The notes beneath the pieces are model-generated. The model was not told the DNA's origin. It ran no database searches and saw only the letters and a list, made by a program, of their open reading frames with translations. Shown here piece by piece: positions 1-10,120 of a DNA stretch of 57,242 nucleotides; positions within the stretch are counted from its first letter, which is position 1; each line of letters begins with the position of its first letter. Origin of the DNA: Scenedesmus sp. ARA3 (lineage: Eukaryota > Chlorophyta > Chlorophyceae > Sphaeropleales > Scenedesmaceae); contig RWJK01000930.1 in assembly GCA_004335835.1 (NCBI GenBank), forward strand, positions 1 to 57,242, in the 5' to 3' direction. A program made the position numbers and the translations under genes.

Positions 1-19
1 GCAGCGCCAGCAGCCACAC

Positions 20-1963
20 CTGCTGACAGCATGAGCTGGCCTGCCCCTGGGAAGAAGCGAATCGCGTTGACGCCCTTGGTGTGGCCGGACCAGGTGTGGA
101 TCCAGCGCTTGGGCAGGAAGCACGCGTCACTCTCCTTCTTCTTGTCCCGTGGCGGCGCCAGCCACGAGCGGCCCTGCAGCGCAGCAGGCAGCAGCGATGG
201 CGGCAGGTATTCGTCATACATTGTTATTGTGCAGGAGGCAGTGTGTGTGAGAGCTGAAGACAGGCTGGCTGAGGCAAGGCATCGCCGCAGAGGCGGCCCA
301 CAGCACCCATGCTAGTCCTGGTCCTTGTTAGGGTGGCCATGGAAGCGGCAAACCACAAGATTCAACTGCACCTCTAGTAAATGTAATAATGTATCTCGAA
401 ATCTATCTGCAATGGCGTAACTTGAAGTTCTGCATCCACGCCAGTAGTCATTCACAGCATCATGCGCCAACCACTTCGCTCGTACGCTTGGATGCTGAAT
501 GGACCTCTCTAGTAAAATGTCTAACAATTCTGCAGCAGCCATGCGACCACAGTGCCGCCACCCCACCTGGTAGTCCTTGTCAGCGTTGCCATGAAAGAGG
601 CACCAGGCATGTGTTCAGCAACGCCTCTCAACTTATTGTCGGTAGTAACATCTACAGCAAACCTTGTGCAGCAGCCATGCCCCACCTGGTAGTCCTTGTC
701 AGCCTTGCCGTGGAAGAAGCTGGTGGGGCCGCGCGCCTCCACATCCTCAGCAGCAGTCGCCTCCTTGGCCTCAGCAGCCTTGGCGATGTGCGCCCGCTGC
801 TCCTCAGTGAGCTCAGGCACCTGCAGCACAAAACGATACAAGAAAGTTGTGATAAGGGTGGTCGAGGATGGGGCGATAACGAGCTGGCCATGTGCCGCTG
901 CTCCTTGGTGAGCTCAGGCACCTGCATACGCCAACCAGTCAAGAGTAGGGTCAAGGGTCCCATTGAAGCGGAAGTACAGATGCAACAAGCTAGGCCTGCC
1001 TTGAATGGCAGGCAGCGCAGAGGAAAGAAGACAAGGGCCGGCAGCGCCTACAAGCACAATGTTCCAAAGTCTTCAAACCTCCTCTGCTGCAAAGCAACCA
1101 GATAGCAGCCCGCTAATAGCCTTTGCCCTCGCAGCAGTTGCAGCGTGGCATGTCTGCCTACAAATCCCAGCTACGCTGCTGGACCACCACTGCAAGCTGC
1201 ATCCCGCACCCCGCCTGCCTACACCTGCCATCTGTTGCGACAGCATTGGCCACACCAAACGCCACAGTGGTTCATCAAAAGTAACATCAACCCACCTGCG
1301 CCTGCTTCTCCGCCCACGGCAGCCTGTTGGTCAGTGCAAAGGGCTGCCCGGCTGCTGACTGCGCCTGCGCCTCCTGCTGCAGCCGCTGCTTGCGCTCCGC
1401 TGCTGCTGCCTTCTCCTCAGCAGTCTTGCGCCGCTTGGCTGCGTTGCCGTACACCGTGCCGCCCTGCAAGCGCAAGCAACACATATGTCTCTCTGTGTGT
1501 GGGTGAATGAGACGCAACCAGTGACCTGCATATGGCGGCACCTTCTAGCACTGCCTGGTCCGTTGCTGCGTTGCCGTACGGCCGTGCCGCCCTGCATGTA
1601 GATAGACACAAATGCTGCGTGAGGCGGATGTATGGCCTGTATCTGGCTGCACCCTCTGGTGCTGCCCACACTTTCTGAAAGGCAGCACTTCTGCCCTGCT
1701 TGCAGCAAGTTGCGCGATACATCCACTATACACCAGCAGGAGCAGCAGCGGCAGCAGAATGCCCAGCGCGCAGCCTCACCTGCGCTGCGTCTGTCTTGCC
1801 GACCAGCGCCTGGCTGCCGGGTGCTGCTGCGTAGCCCATGCTGTGGTAGGTGTTGTACTGCTCGTCAAACGCGTACGACTGCAGGTGCGTGTCCTCCACA
1901 TGGCCGGCCCTGTGGTTCTTCAGCCCGGCTGCTAGCCCGTCTTTCTGGAAGGGGTGCGCAGGC

Positions 1964-1999
<36 letters not shown>

Positions 2000-2236
2000 G
2001 TCATGGAAGGCAGCAACAACAACATGCGCCATGCATGCGCTGATAGTCCTGCTGTGCTGTGATACGATTGTGCAGGGACAGAGAGATGCACGTTGCCATG
2101 TGGCGGCATGTGACTGCTTGCCTGGACATCGCCATGGGATTGCAACCTGTTGTGCTGCGAATGCAGCTGAGCCCCGCTAGCAGTTGCCAGCCACAAACCA
2201 TTGCCACGCGCACCCGCAGCACCAGAGTATTTGATT

Positions 2237-2267
<31 letters not shown>

Positions 2268-3382
2268 GCCCTGCTCACCTACTACTGGTGCTGCCATATC
2301 TCTGTAGGGCAGGTTGTACTGCACAGAGCGCGCATTGGGATCTGCAATCACACACATGTCAACACATGTGTCATGTACGAAGTGAAGGCACCAATGGTGG
2401 GCATGACGATGCATGTTCAGCACTGCAGCAACTACCAGACCTGTGTGCAGCCCTGTGCTTGGCGGAGACGCAATGCAGCAGCCAGCGCTTGCTTGGCACA
2501 TGCACTGCAGCGCTTTCTGCTGCTGCCGCCGTTGCCGCCTCAGCCGACTACAGCTGCTGCCGCTGCTGCCGTTGCTGCTGCCGCTGCTGCTGCTGCCGCC
2601 AGGCATTCATTCACCTAGGTAGTGCCGTGTCTCTGCTTCAGTGACCGCCTTGCCTTCCATGAGCACCCGCCCTGCAGTGTCGATCTACAGCACAGGCAGG
2701 GAAACCAGCAACAGTCGTGCACACACGCGGCAACAGCAACATAGTTAACGACATGTAGCAACTGCAGTTGAGGAGGCGCCCCATGTGAAGCCAGCAACAT
2801 GTGCTGCCATGGTGTACAAGAAAACAGCCTGTCATACATATACGCACGAACATCAATCAGGCAGTAGCTGCCTAACCGACCACCGTGCATTGCTGTTGTG
2901 CTGGGTGCTGCTGCAACTGCAGGACAAACTGTGGTGAAACCTCAGTTGCTGCATGCTGCAACTGCCTCCTTCTCAGCTTCCTGCAAAGCAGCTGCTTCAT
3001 GCACAGCGGCGAAAGAATGAAGCACTGCAGCAAAGTGAAGCTCACGCTTGGAGCTGCTGTGACTTGTACCGGCAGAGAGAGCTTGAACAGCTCTGCATCT
3101 GCTGAAGGGCTGCCTGGGCACTCCTCCTCATCATCGCTGCCCCTGCAGGACATGTCAGCAGCATTTGAAAACAACGACAGCTCGCAGGCATCTAACACCA
3201 CAGCTGACTCGTGCAGGATGCTGCAGATGCAAGGCATGCAATCACAAGTGCCATGGGCCGTACAACAGCAGGGCAGTGTGGCACTAGTTGGGTTGCCAGC
3301 AAGCGACTCGGAGCGATCATGGAAGCATAATTTGCTTATGTGACGGACATGAAGCTTACCCGTAGTTGCCCAGGAGATCCAT
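20..3382 (-). CDS. CDC40: Pre-mRNA-processing factor 17 (PRP17/CDC40), N-terminal part
   Basis: PRP17/CDC40 is a nuclear WD40 protein of the spliceosome needed for the second step of splicing. Eight coding exons can be joined in frame: 3382-3360, 3142-3046, 2684-2615, 2341-2279, 1964-1780, 1463-1296, 820-686 and 173-20. They give about 298 residues. The start ATG at 3382 opens a 23-nt first coding exon (MDLLGNYG). Recognisable family blocks are [13 protein letters not shown], the Gly-His-Val-Glu segment before [16 protein letters not shown], a basic coiled stretch ([20 protein letters not shown]), then [15 protein letters not shown] and [20 protein letters not shown], which begins the first WD40 repeat. 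The rest of the propeller lies left of the window. Introns 5-7 hold copies of exon edges. The assignment is secure; the short exons 2 and 3 are less certain than the rest. Confidence 0.88.
301..600 (-). repeat. Two decayed copies of PRP17 exon 7 3' end inside intron 7
   Basis: The exon 7 donor edge (about 676-715) recurs at about 554-600 and, more decayed, at about 305-349. The copy at 554-600 keeps the CCCACCTGG donor context and the codons for FHG-x-A-DKDYQ with a few changes. The 305-349 copy still reads FHG-x-x-NKDQ. Both are in the same orientation and downstream of the true exon in the direction of transcription. Confidence 0.75.
888..926 (-). repeat. Copy of PRP17 exon 7 5' end inside intron 6
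   Basis: About 39 bases match the acceptor edge of exon 7 (784-826): the codons for VPELT-x-EQR and the preceding acceptor context are retained. The copy lies upstream of the true exon in the direction of transcription. Confidence 0.7.
1561..1600 (-). repeat. Copy of PRP17 exon 6 5' end inside intron 5
   Basis: The acceptor edge of exon 6 (CTTGCAG followed by GGCGGCACGGTGTACGGCAA at about 1444-1470) recurs as CATGCAG followed by GGCGGCACGGCCGTACGGCA with a 2-base insertion, so the copy is out of frame. Confidence 0.65.
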
Positions 3383-5153
3383 GGCCCGCTGCGCCCGCTA
3401 GGGCTGCTGCTACAGTAATGGCACCAAGGTGCTTGCTTGTTTCACATGCCCGCTGGCCGATGCATCGAAATAAAACTGCTAACAGCTTTTAAGTACGTCG
3501 AGTGTAGTGTCGAAACGGAAATAAGTTGAAGACAGAGTGAGCTGGCGGATCAATAAGCCGTGGGCGTGATGTGCTGTCTATTAACAGGCAGAAAGCAAAC
3601 GTTGCGTTTAACTATCGTGAGACTGATTGGTAGTGCTGTTGACGCTTTGGCGGTTGTCGATGGGAGCAGCTGGGCTGAGCCCTCGAGCCCTAATGCACAT
3701 GACATATGACAGTAACAGGCACAAGTCCAGCGCTGGGAGTGAAGCTACAAGGATGTTTTGCAGCATGTTCTGTTCAGTGCATGTCACAAGTACTCCGGCG
3801 CTCGGCACACAGCCTGGCAAGCAGCATACCAAGCTTGCTGAGCAAGACCTTGCACGGATGGGCAAGACCTTGCAACGTCCACCAGCGTGATCACATAACA
3901 ACGTCTGGGCACACCAGTTGACATGTGTTGCCAAAGCAAAATCGAGCTTATCGTTGTAGGCACCAAAACTGTTACAGCACCAGCAATGTCCGTCATTCGA
4001 CCTATGACTGATTCAAATGGAGCGCCGCCATATGGCATCACCAGTGAGATCGACATCGCCGCCAAGCTGCAGCAGCAGTACAGCCTCAATGCACCTAGCC
4101 TGGCCGCTTGGCAGGAGGTGCAAACATGCTGTTGCGCCCCGGCACACCACAAGGTACGCCACATGAACTAGTCTGCAGAATTCAAGCCAGCTGCAGGTGG
4201 GCAGCTCTAGTTTCTCCAATGCTGCATCAGTGCTTGAGCAATGCTCAGCAGAGGCCCAGCCAGGTATGCATAGCTTTCATCAGTCACAACAGCGCATGAC
4301 AAGACTTGTATAACAGGTTTGATGGGCACACCCATAGTTAGCAGTGATACGATCCACAATCTGCAGCACCAGACCGTCTGGTGACCATGCACTGTTGCGC
4401 AGTTGGTAGGTGGCTGTTCATTGTTGCAGGTGCTTGATGACAGGAGACAACACCAGCTGCTGAAGGGCACACCAACTCACTAGACAACACAGCTGTCGCC
4501 GCAGAGCATGACATAACAAGATGCATTCTTGTACAGCATACAGCATATGCTGCACAACTTTCCAACACCTTTTTCTGCAACAGAGGGCTGCAGCAGTCCA
4601 AACCACGCGGCCACTTGAGGTGAGGCGGCAGGGGGTGGCACCAGGCATGCACACATAATGCACAAACCTTTTTTGCTATGTAGCTGTACACAACACATAA
4701 CCACAACACCAGAGGTTTCAACTGCAGGGAGGACAGGGAGCAGCAGAAGGCCAGTCAGACTAACACACCTGTGCCAAGAGAACATATGCTTGAACATACA
4801 TAGCCGGCAAGCAGCAATTGCTGTCACAGCAGGGGACGGCCCCAGCTTACAAATGCTTGGTGAAACAAAGGACAAAGGTGAACAAAGCGAAATTGTGCTA
4901 GCCACCACACAAAAGCAGTACACAGCAGGCCTTTCAGCTGCCGACTCGGCCCTGGACACCATGCATCAGCACTGCAAAAACTGTACATGCGGTCAGCGCC
5001 AGCTGCATCACAGCAGCGTGGATGTCAAAGAAACACCATGCTTGAAGTATAGTACACAGTGCACAATGTTGTCGCACTGCATGCACTGTGCAAACAGGCC
5101 CTAGCCAGTACTACGCGGGACTGCCTGGCTGCGGCAACCTTCCAATGCGTGAC
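3383..5153. other. Intergenic region, PRP17 promoter and carrier 3' flank
   Basis: No conserved protein block was seen on either strand. The open frames here are short and of low-complexity composition. The left part should hold the PRP17 promoter and 5' UTR, the right part the 3' UTR of the first carrier gene. A more AT-rich stretch lies at about 3460-3640. Confidence 0.5.
4847..4851 (-). terminator. Candidate TGTAA poly(A) signal of carrier gene 1
   Basis: On the minus strand this is TGTAA, the usual chlorophyte polyadenylation signal, about 300 bases after the stop codon at 5154. Single pentamers occur by chance, so support is weak. Confidence 0.3.
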
Positions 5154-8100
5154 CTACGCCACTGCAGCCTGAGCACCATGCACCTTGCACACAACAGCGT
5201 CAATGCGCTCCTCAGACTCAGCGATGAGCTGGCGGGTGCCCTCCACAGTCAGGAAGATTGCTGCGTTCACAGGGACGGCGCGCAGCATAGCTGGCACCAC
5301 GCCGCGCCACAGGCCAGCAAAGCCCTGCAGTTGGTGACAACAGAAGAGGCAGTCAAACCAACATGTCAGGCTCAGCCGGTTGCAACGGTAGCAGTGCACG
5401 GGCAGCAGCAGCGCATGTTGATCTGGGCAGCTCACAAGCATGCACGTGCAGCTTTTTTGCTTGCAGGCAAATTCCTGCTGCAGCAGCAAGATGTGTTGCA
5501 GGAAAGTTCCTGCTGCAGCAGCAAGACAATACTATTCTGGCAGGGCATGTGGCTGTCCAGCTGCTGCCTCCATTGAGCCCTGTAGCTGGCGCTCACCTCA
5601 ACCTGCAGGGAGCGCTTCAGGCAGTCCAGTGCCCCCTTGAACTGTGGCTTGCTGAGGGAGTCTGCCTGGATCTTGGACTTGATGGTGTCCATGGGGAACA
5701 TGCTGCCCCACAGGCCAAAGCCGGCCATCACACCAGCACCCATCACCTGCAGTGCGCAGCCAGCAGCATTGGCTGAGAAAGAAGTGGCAGCTGCATCCAC
5801 CTGCCTTGCACTCAGCACCAGGGATGATCAGTACGTGGTTTTTGGGCCACGTACTAGCATTAGTACGCGTACTAGTACGTAGTACGCGGAAGTACGTGCC
5901 AAAGTACGCTGTGTCACCACTGAGGACGAACGTACTTACGTTTGAGTGCCCCGAGGCCGACCCCGACTCCGATTTCCCTGCGCGCCTACAGCTCCGATTG
6001 GCCTGCTGACATCCATTTCAACCCCAACGCAGCAAAACGATGAAATACTTCCTCTTTCGACCTGTGCCTGGCACCCACTTTTACGCTGCTGCTGTTCTGA
6101 GTGAGTGCTGTGGGAAACCATGGACTGGCAGAATTATGATGTTGAAGAGGCTGATGGTGATGACAGTAATGCGGATGATGCTTATGATCCAAAATTTGAA
6201 GGTTTTGGCCGAACTGTTGTGTGTGTGTCTACTGGACTTGGCTGAGCAGTGGGAGTACGCGCTGGCGGCGCTGCTCTTCCTGCAAGGGCATGCCAGCTGG
6301 CAGCTCTCCTTCCGAGGGTGCAAATCCATGCCACTGTGGTGTATCTATGTGACAGCATGTTTCAAATAAACCGCTTCAAGGCTGGCAAGGCAGCTGCAGC
6401 ACGCATTGACTGGTGTGTTGTGCAGCACTTCCCTTGTCAACATATCATATCTAATTATTAGAGTCACAGCAGTAGGAACACAGTGCTTTTGCAGTCACGT
6501 ACTTTCACCGTACTACACTCACGTACTTACACTACAGGCCAGCGTACTGGACGTACTACGTACTGCGTACTACGTACTACGTACTGATCATCCCTGCTCA
6601 GCACCAGTTGCAGAAGACGGCAGCCCATCTCACGCAGCGGCACCTCCCAGCTTCGGCGTGATCTCTGCTGCAGGGCCTGGCAGAGTTGGGAAGGCCGAGC
6701 TGCTGCTTGCTACTAGGCACGGCTGCGCTGCAGCACGTTTTACAATTCATAAACCCACCTGCCAGTACTCCAGGTCTGCCTTGGTCCTGCCTGGGCCAGC
6801 CAGGCCCCTGATAGCTGCCTCATAGCCGAAGAAGAACCAGGCGTAGCCCTGCATGTCGCGCAGCAGCGTGGACATGTAGCCGGAGTAGATGCCGCGCAGG
6901 CCGTGGTTGCGCAGGATCTTCTTGGCGCAGTCCCAGTTGCCCTGCAGGAACAGCAGCAGGAGAGCAGGCAGCAACAGCAGCAGTAGCAGCAGCGGTTGCA
7001 GGCAGCAGGAAAGCTGTTAAGGGGGAAAGACCCTAAATCAAAAGTTCTCAGATGGGGTTGAAACTTTGTGGGCTTGGTCTAGGGATGCTTCAAACCTACA
7101 CCCCAGGGTATGCTTGATGTGTTAGTCAACTAAGAGGGGCTATCCTGCAGCAGCAGTGTAAGCTGGAAGCTGTCCACTGGTCAATGCAACAACAGCAAAG
7201 CTGCACCTGGCTGGTAGCCACTCCTGCAAGCATCCTTCACGGCAGTGAGCTGTGCCTTGCACTTGTACACTGTATAGCAGTGCAATGTGCCTGCAGCTCC
7301 TGGTGCTGCTGTACGATGTAGCTGTGCTTTGGGTAGAAGCAGCTGCCATTGCTGTGCAGGACTTGCAGCGAAGCTTCGTTTTGTGCCCTTTGCACAGGCA
7401 AACATGAGAGCAACTCTGCATATACACCAGATTCAGCGTGCTGCAAGCAGCGGGGTACTCCTTCGCACCTCGTAGTTCTCCTGGGGATTGAGGTGGCCAG
7501 CAGCGGCACCCTTCATCTGCGCGAGGATGTTGTTCTTGCGCACCATCTGCATCTTGGTGCGGATGTGCTCAGTGGGAGTCGACACAACAGATCCAGCTGC
7601 ACCAGCAGCAGCGCCTGCAGCCAGGATCTTCCATGGCGTGAAGGTGCCTGGTGCGTCGCTCTGCTCAAGGTATGCTCTTGTTTTGGTGAAGGTGGGGAAG
7701 TGGATGCCCAGCAGCACCATGTTGCCCAGCAGCGGCGCAGCGGCGCCTTTGTAGAAAGCAGAGCTGCCTTCAGACTTCATCATCTTGCGCACGCAGTCCA
7801 GGCCTTGCAGGAACACGGCAGGGGAGGCGAAACAGCCATGCCTAGGCGTCAGAGGCCGATGAGTGGCAAGCGCTGCAAAGCAATTAGCTTGGTGGATGCC
7901 AGCAGCGACATATGTTGTCGCATTTGAGGTCAAGCTAGCGGCAACAGCAGTGATGCTGCTCCCATGGGCCAGGCACTGCTGCATGGCAGACACAAGTCGC
8001 CTGCCGGCTGTCAGCAGGAGAAGGTTGCAAGCCAAGTCAGCAGCACCGCTGCCTCGGGTGCCAGCCTCACCTGAGTTGTATACCATCTCAGGTGGCATGC

Positions 8101-8412
8101 CTGCTGCACCTATCGTGCCCCTGCCTAGCACTTGCAGGCGGGTCTTCACTGTGTCGAAGGGCTGCCCTACCATGATGCGGGCCACTCCACCTGACATACC
8201 TGCAGCGACAGCATGATTCAAAAAATGAATTATATCGTAAAACTTTGATTGAGCGAGTTGGAGCTGCCGGGCCAAGCTTGGCACCATCGCAACGTGAACC
8301 TCCGACACTCGCGGCACGCACCTGGCAGGATGTCGAGCATCTTCCTGTGCGCAGGTGGAGTGCGCTCAACCTCCATCAGCGTTGCATTTTCAAGCTGGCC
8401 GAGGGCTGGCAT
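5154..8412 (-). CDS. Mitochondrial carrier (SLC25) protein, tandem copy 1
   Basis: Membrane solute carrier of the mitochondrial carrier family. Coding exons: 8412-8322, 8199-8071, 7803-7469, 6941-6759, 5746-5597 and 5324-5154 (1059 nt, 352 aa, all junctions in frame). Three signature motifs mark the three repeats: PFDTVKTRLQ (about residue 44), PTEHIRTKMQ (about 150) and PMDTIKSKIQ (about 264). The pattern resembles carnitine/ornithine/amino-acid carriers (CAC, BOU, YMC1 group), but the substrate cannot be fixed by eye. The ATG at 8412 was chosen because the paralogue at 10121-12060 starts at the same MPALGQLENATLMEVE. The acceptor before GLDCVRKM is AAG, shared with the paralogue. Compared with the paralogue it has one extra intron (7468-6942), a hAT insertion in the intron between exons 4 and 5, and His instead of Leu in the second motif. 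Confidence 0.9.
5811..5818. repeat. Left target-site duplication of hAT element
   Basis: CTCAGCAC directly abuts the left terminal inverted repeat and recurs at 6597-6604 directly after the right one. Eight bases is the hAT hallmark. Confidence 0.88.
5819..6596. mobile_element. hAT-superfamily DNA transposon, non-autonomous, 778 bp
   Basis: Both ends carry a perfect 18-base terminal inverted repeat, CAGGGATGATCAGTACGT (5819-5836 and, inverted, 6579-6596). CAGGG termini and the flanking 8-base duplication CTCAGCAC are typical of hAT. Subterminal regions (5830-5920 and 6500-6580) are dense in GTACG/CGTAC motifs on both strands, which are candidate transposase binding sites. At 6121-6223 an acidic open frame starting MDWQNYDVEEADGDD may be a remnant of a transposase N-terminus, but no catalytic domain fits in the element. 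It sits in the intron of carrier gene 1 between exons 4 and 5. The perfect ends and duplication indicate a fairly recent insertion. Confidence 0.88.
6597..6604. repeat. Right target-site duplication of hAT element
   Basis: CTCAGCAC, identical to 5811-5818 on the other side of the element. Confidence 0.88.
7016..7145. other. Compositionally distinct segment in the paralogue-specific intron
   Basis: About 130 bases lack the CAG/CTG texture of the surroundings and read like the end of a DNA transposon or another foreign insert (starts TTAAGGGGGAAAGACCC, ends ACTAAGAGGGG). The segment lies in the intron that carrier copy 1 has and copy 2 lacks. No clear inverted repeats or target duplication were found, so the class is open. 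Confidence 0.4.
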
Positions 8413-10045
8413 GGTGCCCTTTTTGTGAGAGTCGAGGGGAGTTGCAATTGGAGGGAAAGTGCCGGAGCTCGCCAAGCACGCTCAGGTATGCTCACCGTCT
8501 TCAACGGGTGAGCTTCAATGAGTATGACATCAACTATACGGGCTTGGTGACCCGACACAGCCTTATAGCATAGCAAGAGCCAGCTCCGACTGTCAATGAC
8601 AAGGTTGCGGCAACGGGTGATGCAAGCCATTTGCACGCCGGTATGATGATGTACGTTCACGGGCAATTTCCTGAACGATCTGTAGTATTTGAGCTGCTGA
8701 GGCGGTCGGCGCAAGCTGCACACTGCCTCCCATCATGTCGATCATCTCTGTGTCAAGGGTTGCATCTACAGAAGAGTTACTGGCACTTGGTGTAGATACG
8801 CAACATTTGTCCAAAATAAAGCCCACTACATACAAAGAAAGTTGCCGATTGCATACAGTACAAGCATTGAAGCACAATGCAACATCCACTACATGTCGTA
8901 CGGAAAGGGCATTCGAATTCGCACTGAAGATACCATGGCAGGTCCTGGCTGTTACATTACTGAACTGTCTCGTGCAGCCATTTGCGGGCCACGACAACCT
9001 TGGGTATGCTCACTATCATGCATACAACCAACTTCACAGAACTGTCACTCTCTCTCCCTTTCTTGCTTGGCAGCAAGAGGAACAGCGCACAGCACAGACC
9101 CAGCACACAGCATCGCGAATCGGCCCCTCTCAGATCAAGCAAGCCATGCGGCATGCAACTGCCAACCCATACCCTTCCAGGACAGCTCAGAGCTGATGCC
9201 CTGCCTGTCGCTGCATGCCCCAAGCTATATAGCTAAATATGTACAGGGGGGAGCCCCTACCTACAGAGGATAAGCCAAAGGGACTAGCCCTTGCCAGGGA
9301 TGCATACAGCACCACTGAATCGCCTGGCACGATCTACAATAGTATAGTACATGCCAGCTGTCGACAGCACAAGTGCACTGCAGACTGGGCACAAAACTTG
9401 CAAATGGCGTTGCACTAGTGCGCCCACACTGGTGCAACGGCCTGCTGCAGCGCCCGGCCTGCCGCTGCTGGCAGCAGCAGTTGGCCGGGAGAGCTGCCCC
9501 ACTGCAGCAGACAATGCACATGCAATGCAGCTGATGATAGGCTCAGCCATGGCAGGATTGCATGCGGAGGGTTATGCACCAACAAATCAGGGCGATTGAA
9601 CAGAGGGCCAGCCATAACAGCAACACACCCACAAGATAACACAACACTTGCAACACAACACGCACACACACTTCAAAACCACAACACACATTGTTGCTGT
9701 CCACCATCTGTGCATATAGAATGCGAACCCATGCCATCCCTGTACATCCCTCCCGGTCAATGGGTGCTCTGCAGTTTGCTGGATAAACTGTTTGCCAAAA
9801 AAAGCTTGGACAGGCATGAACGCTGCCACACTCAGAAGTCAGAAAATACCCCAGCAGGATGCACAGAGCAGCAGCAGCGCCGCATCCGATCAAATCCAGC
9901 ACACCTGCCGCACTGCACACCACACTCCTTCCCTCACTGAATCCAGCTTGCCAGGCAAGCCTCAAAAGCAGCAGCGCAGAATCCTACCATGCTGCTACTC
10001 AAATCCCTCTGCGCTCACACAGCCAAGTGGCTCGCCGCACACATT

Positions 10046-10078
<33 letters not shown>

Positions 10079-10120
10079 TGGCCTCACGCACGCACTGCAG
10101 CGCCTGCAGCTTTGTGAAGC
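8413..10120. other. Spacer between the tandem carriers
   Basis: It holds the 5' flank of carrier 1 and the 3' flank of carrier 2. Just upstream of the ATG, the first tens of bases (TTTCCCTCCAAT...) are similar to the equivalent stretch upstream of carrier 2, so the duplication includes the 5' UTR. A minus-strand open frame at 8593-8997 was not recognised and is probably non-coding. A (CAG)10 run lies at 10047-10076. Confidence 0.5.

Noticed and set aside
5830..5920. GTACG-rich DNA as an independent satellite
   Set aside because: It lies directly inside the inverted repeats of the hAT element and is better explained as its subterminal region.
8413..8475. Upstream in-frame extension of carrier 1
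   Set aside because: It has no ATG, only TTG at 8475, and the paralogue's upstream sequence is not conserved as protein.
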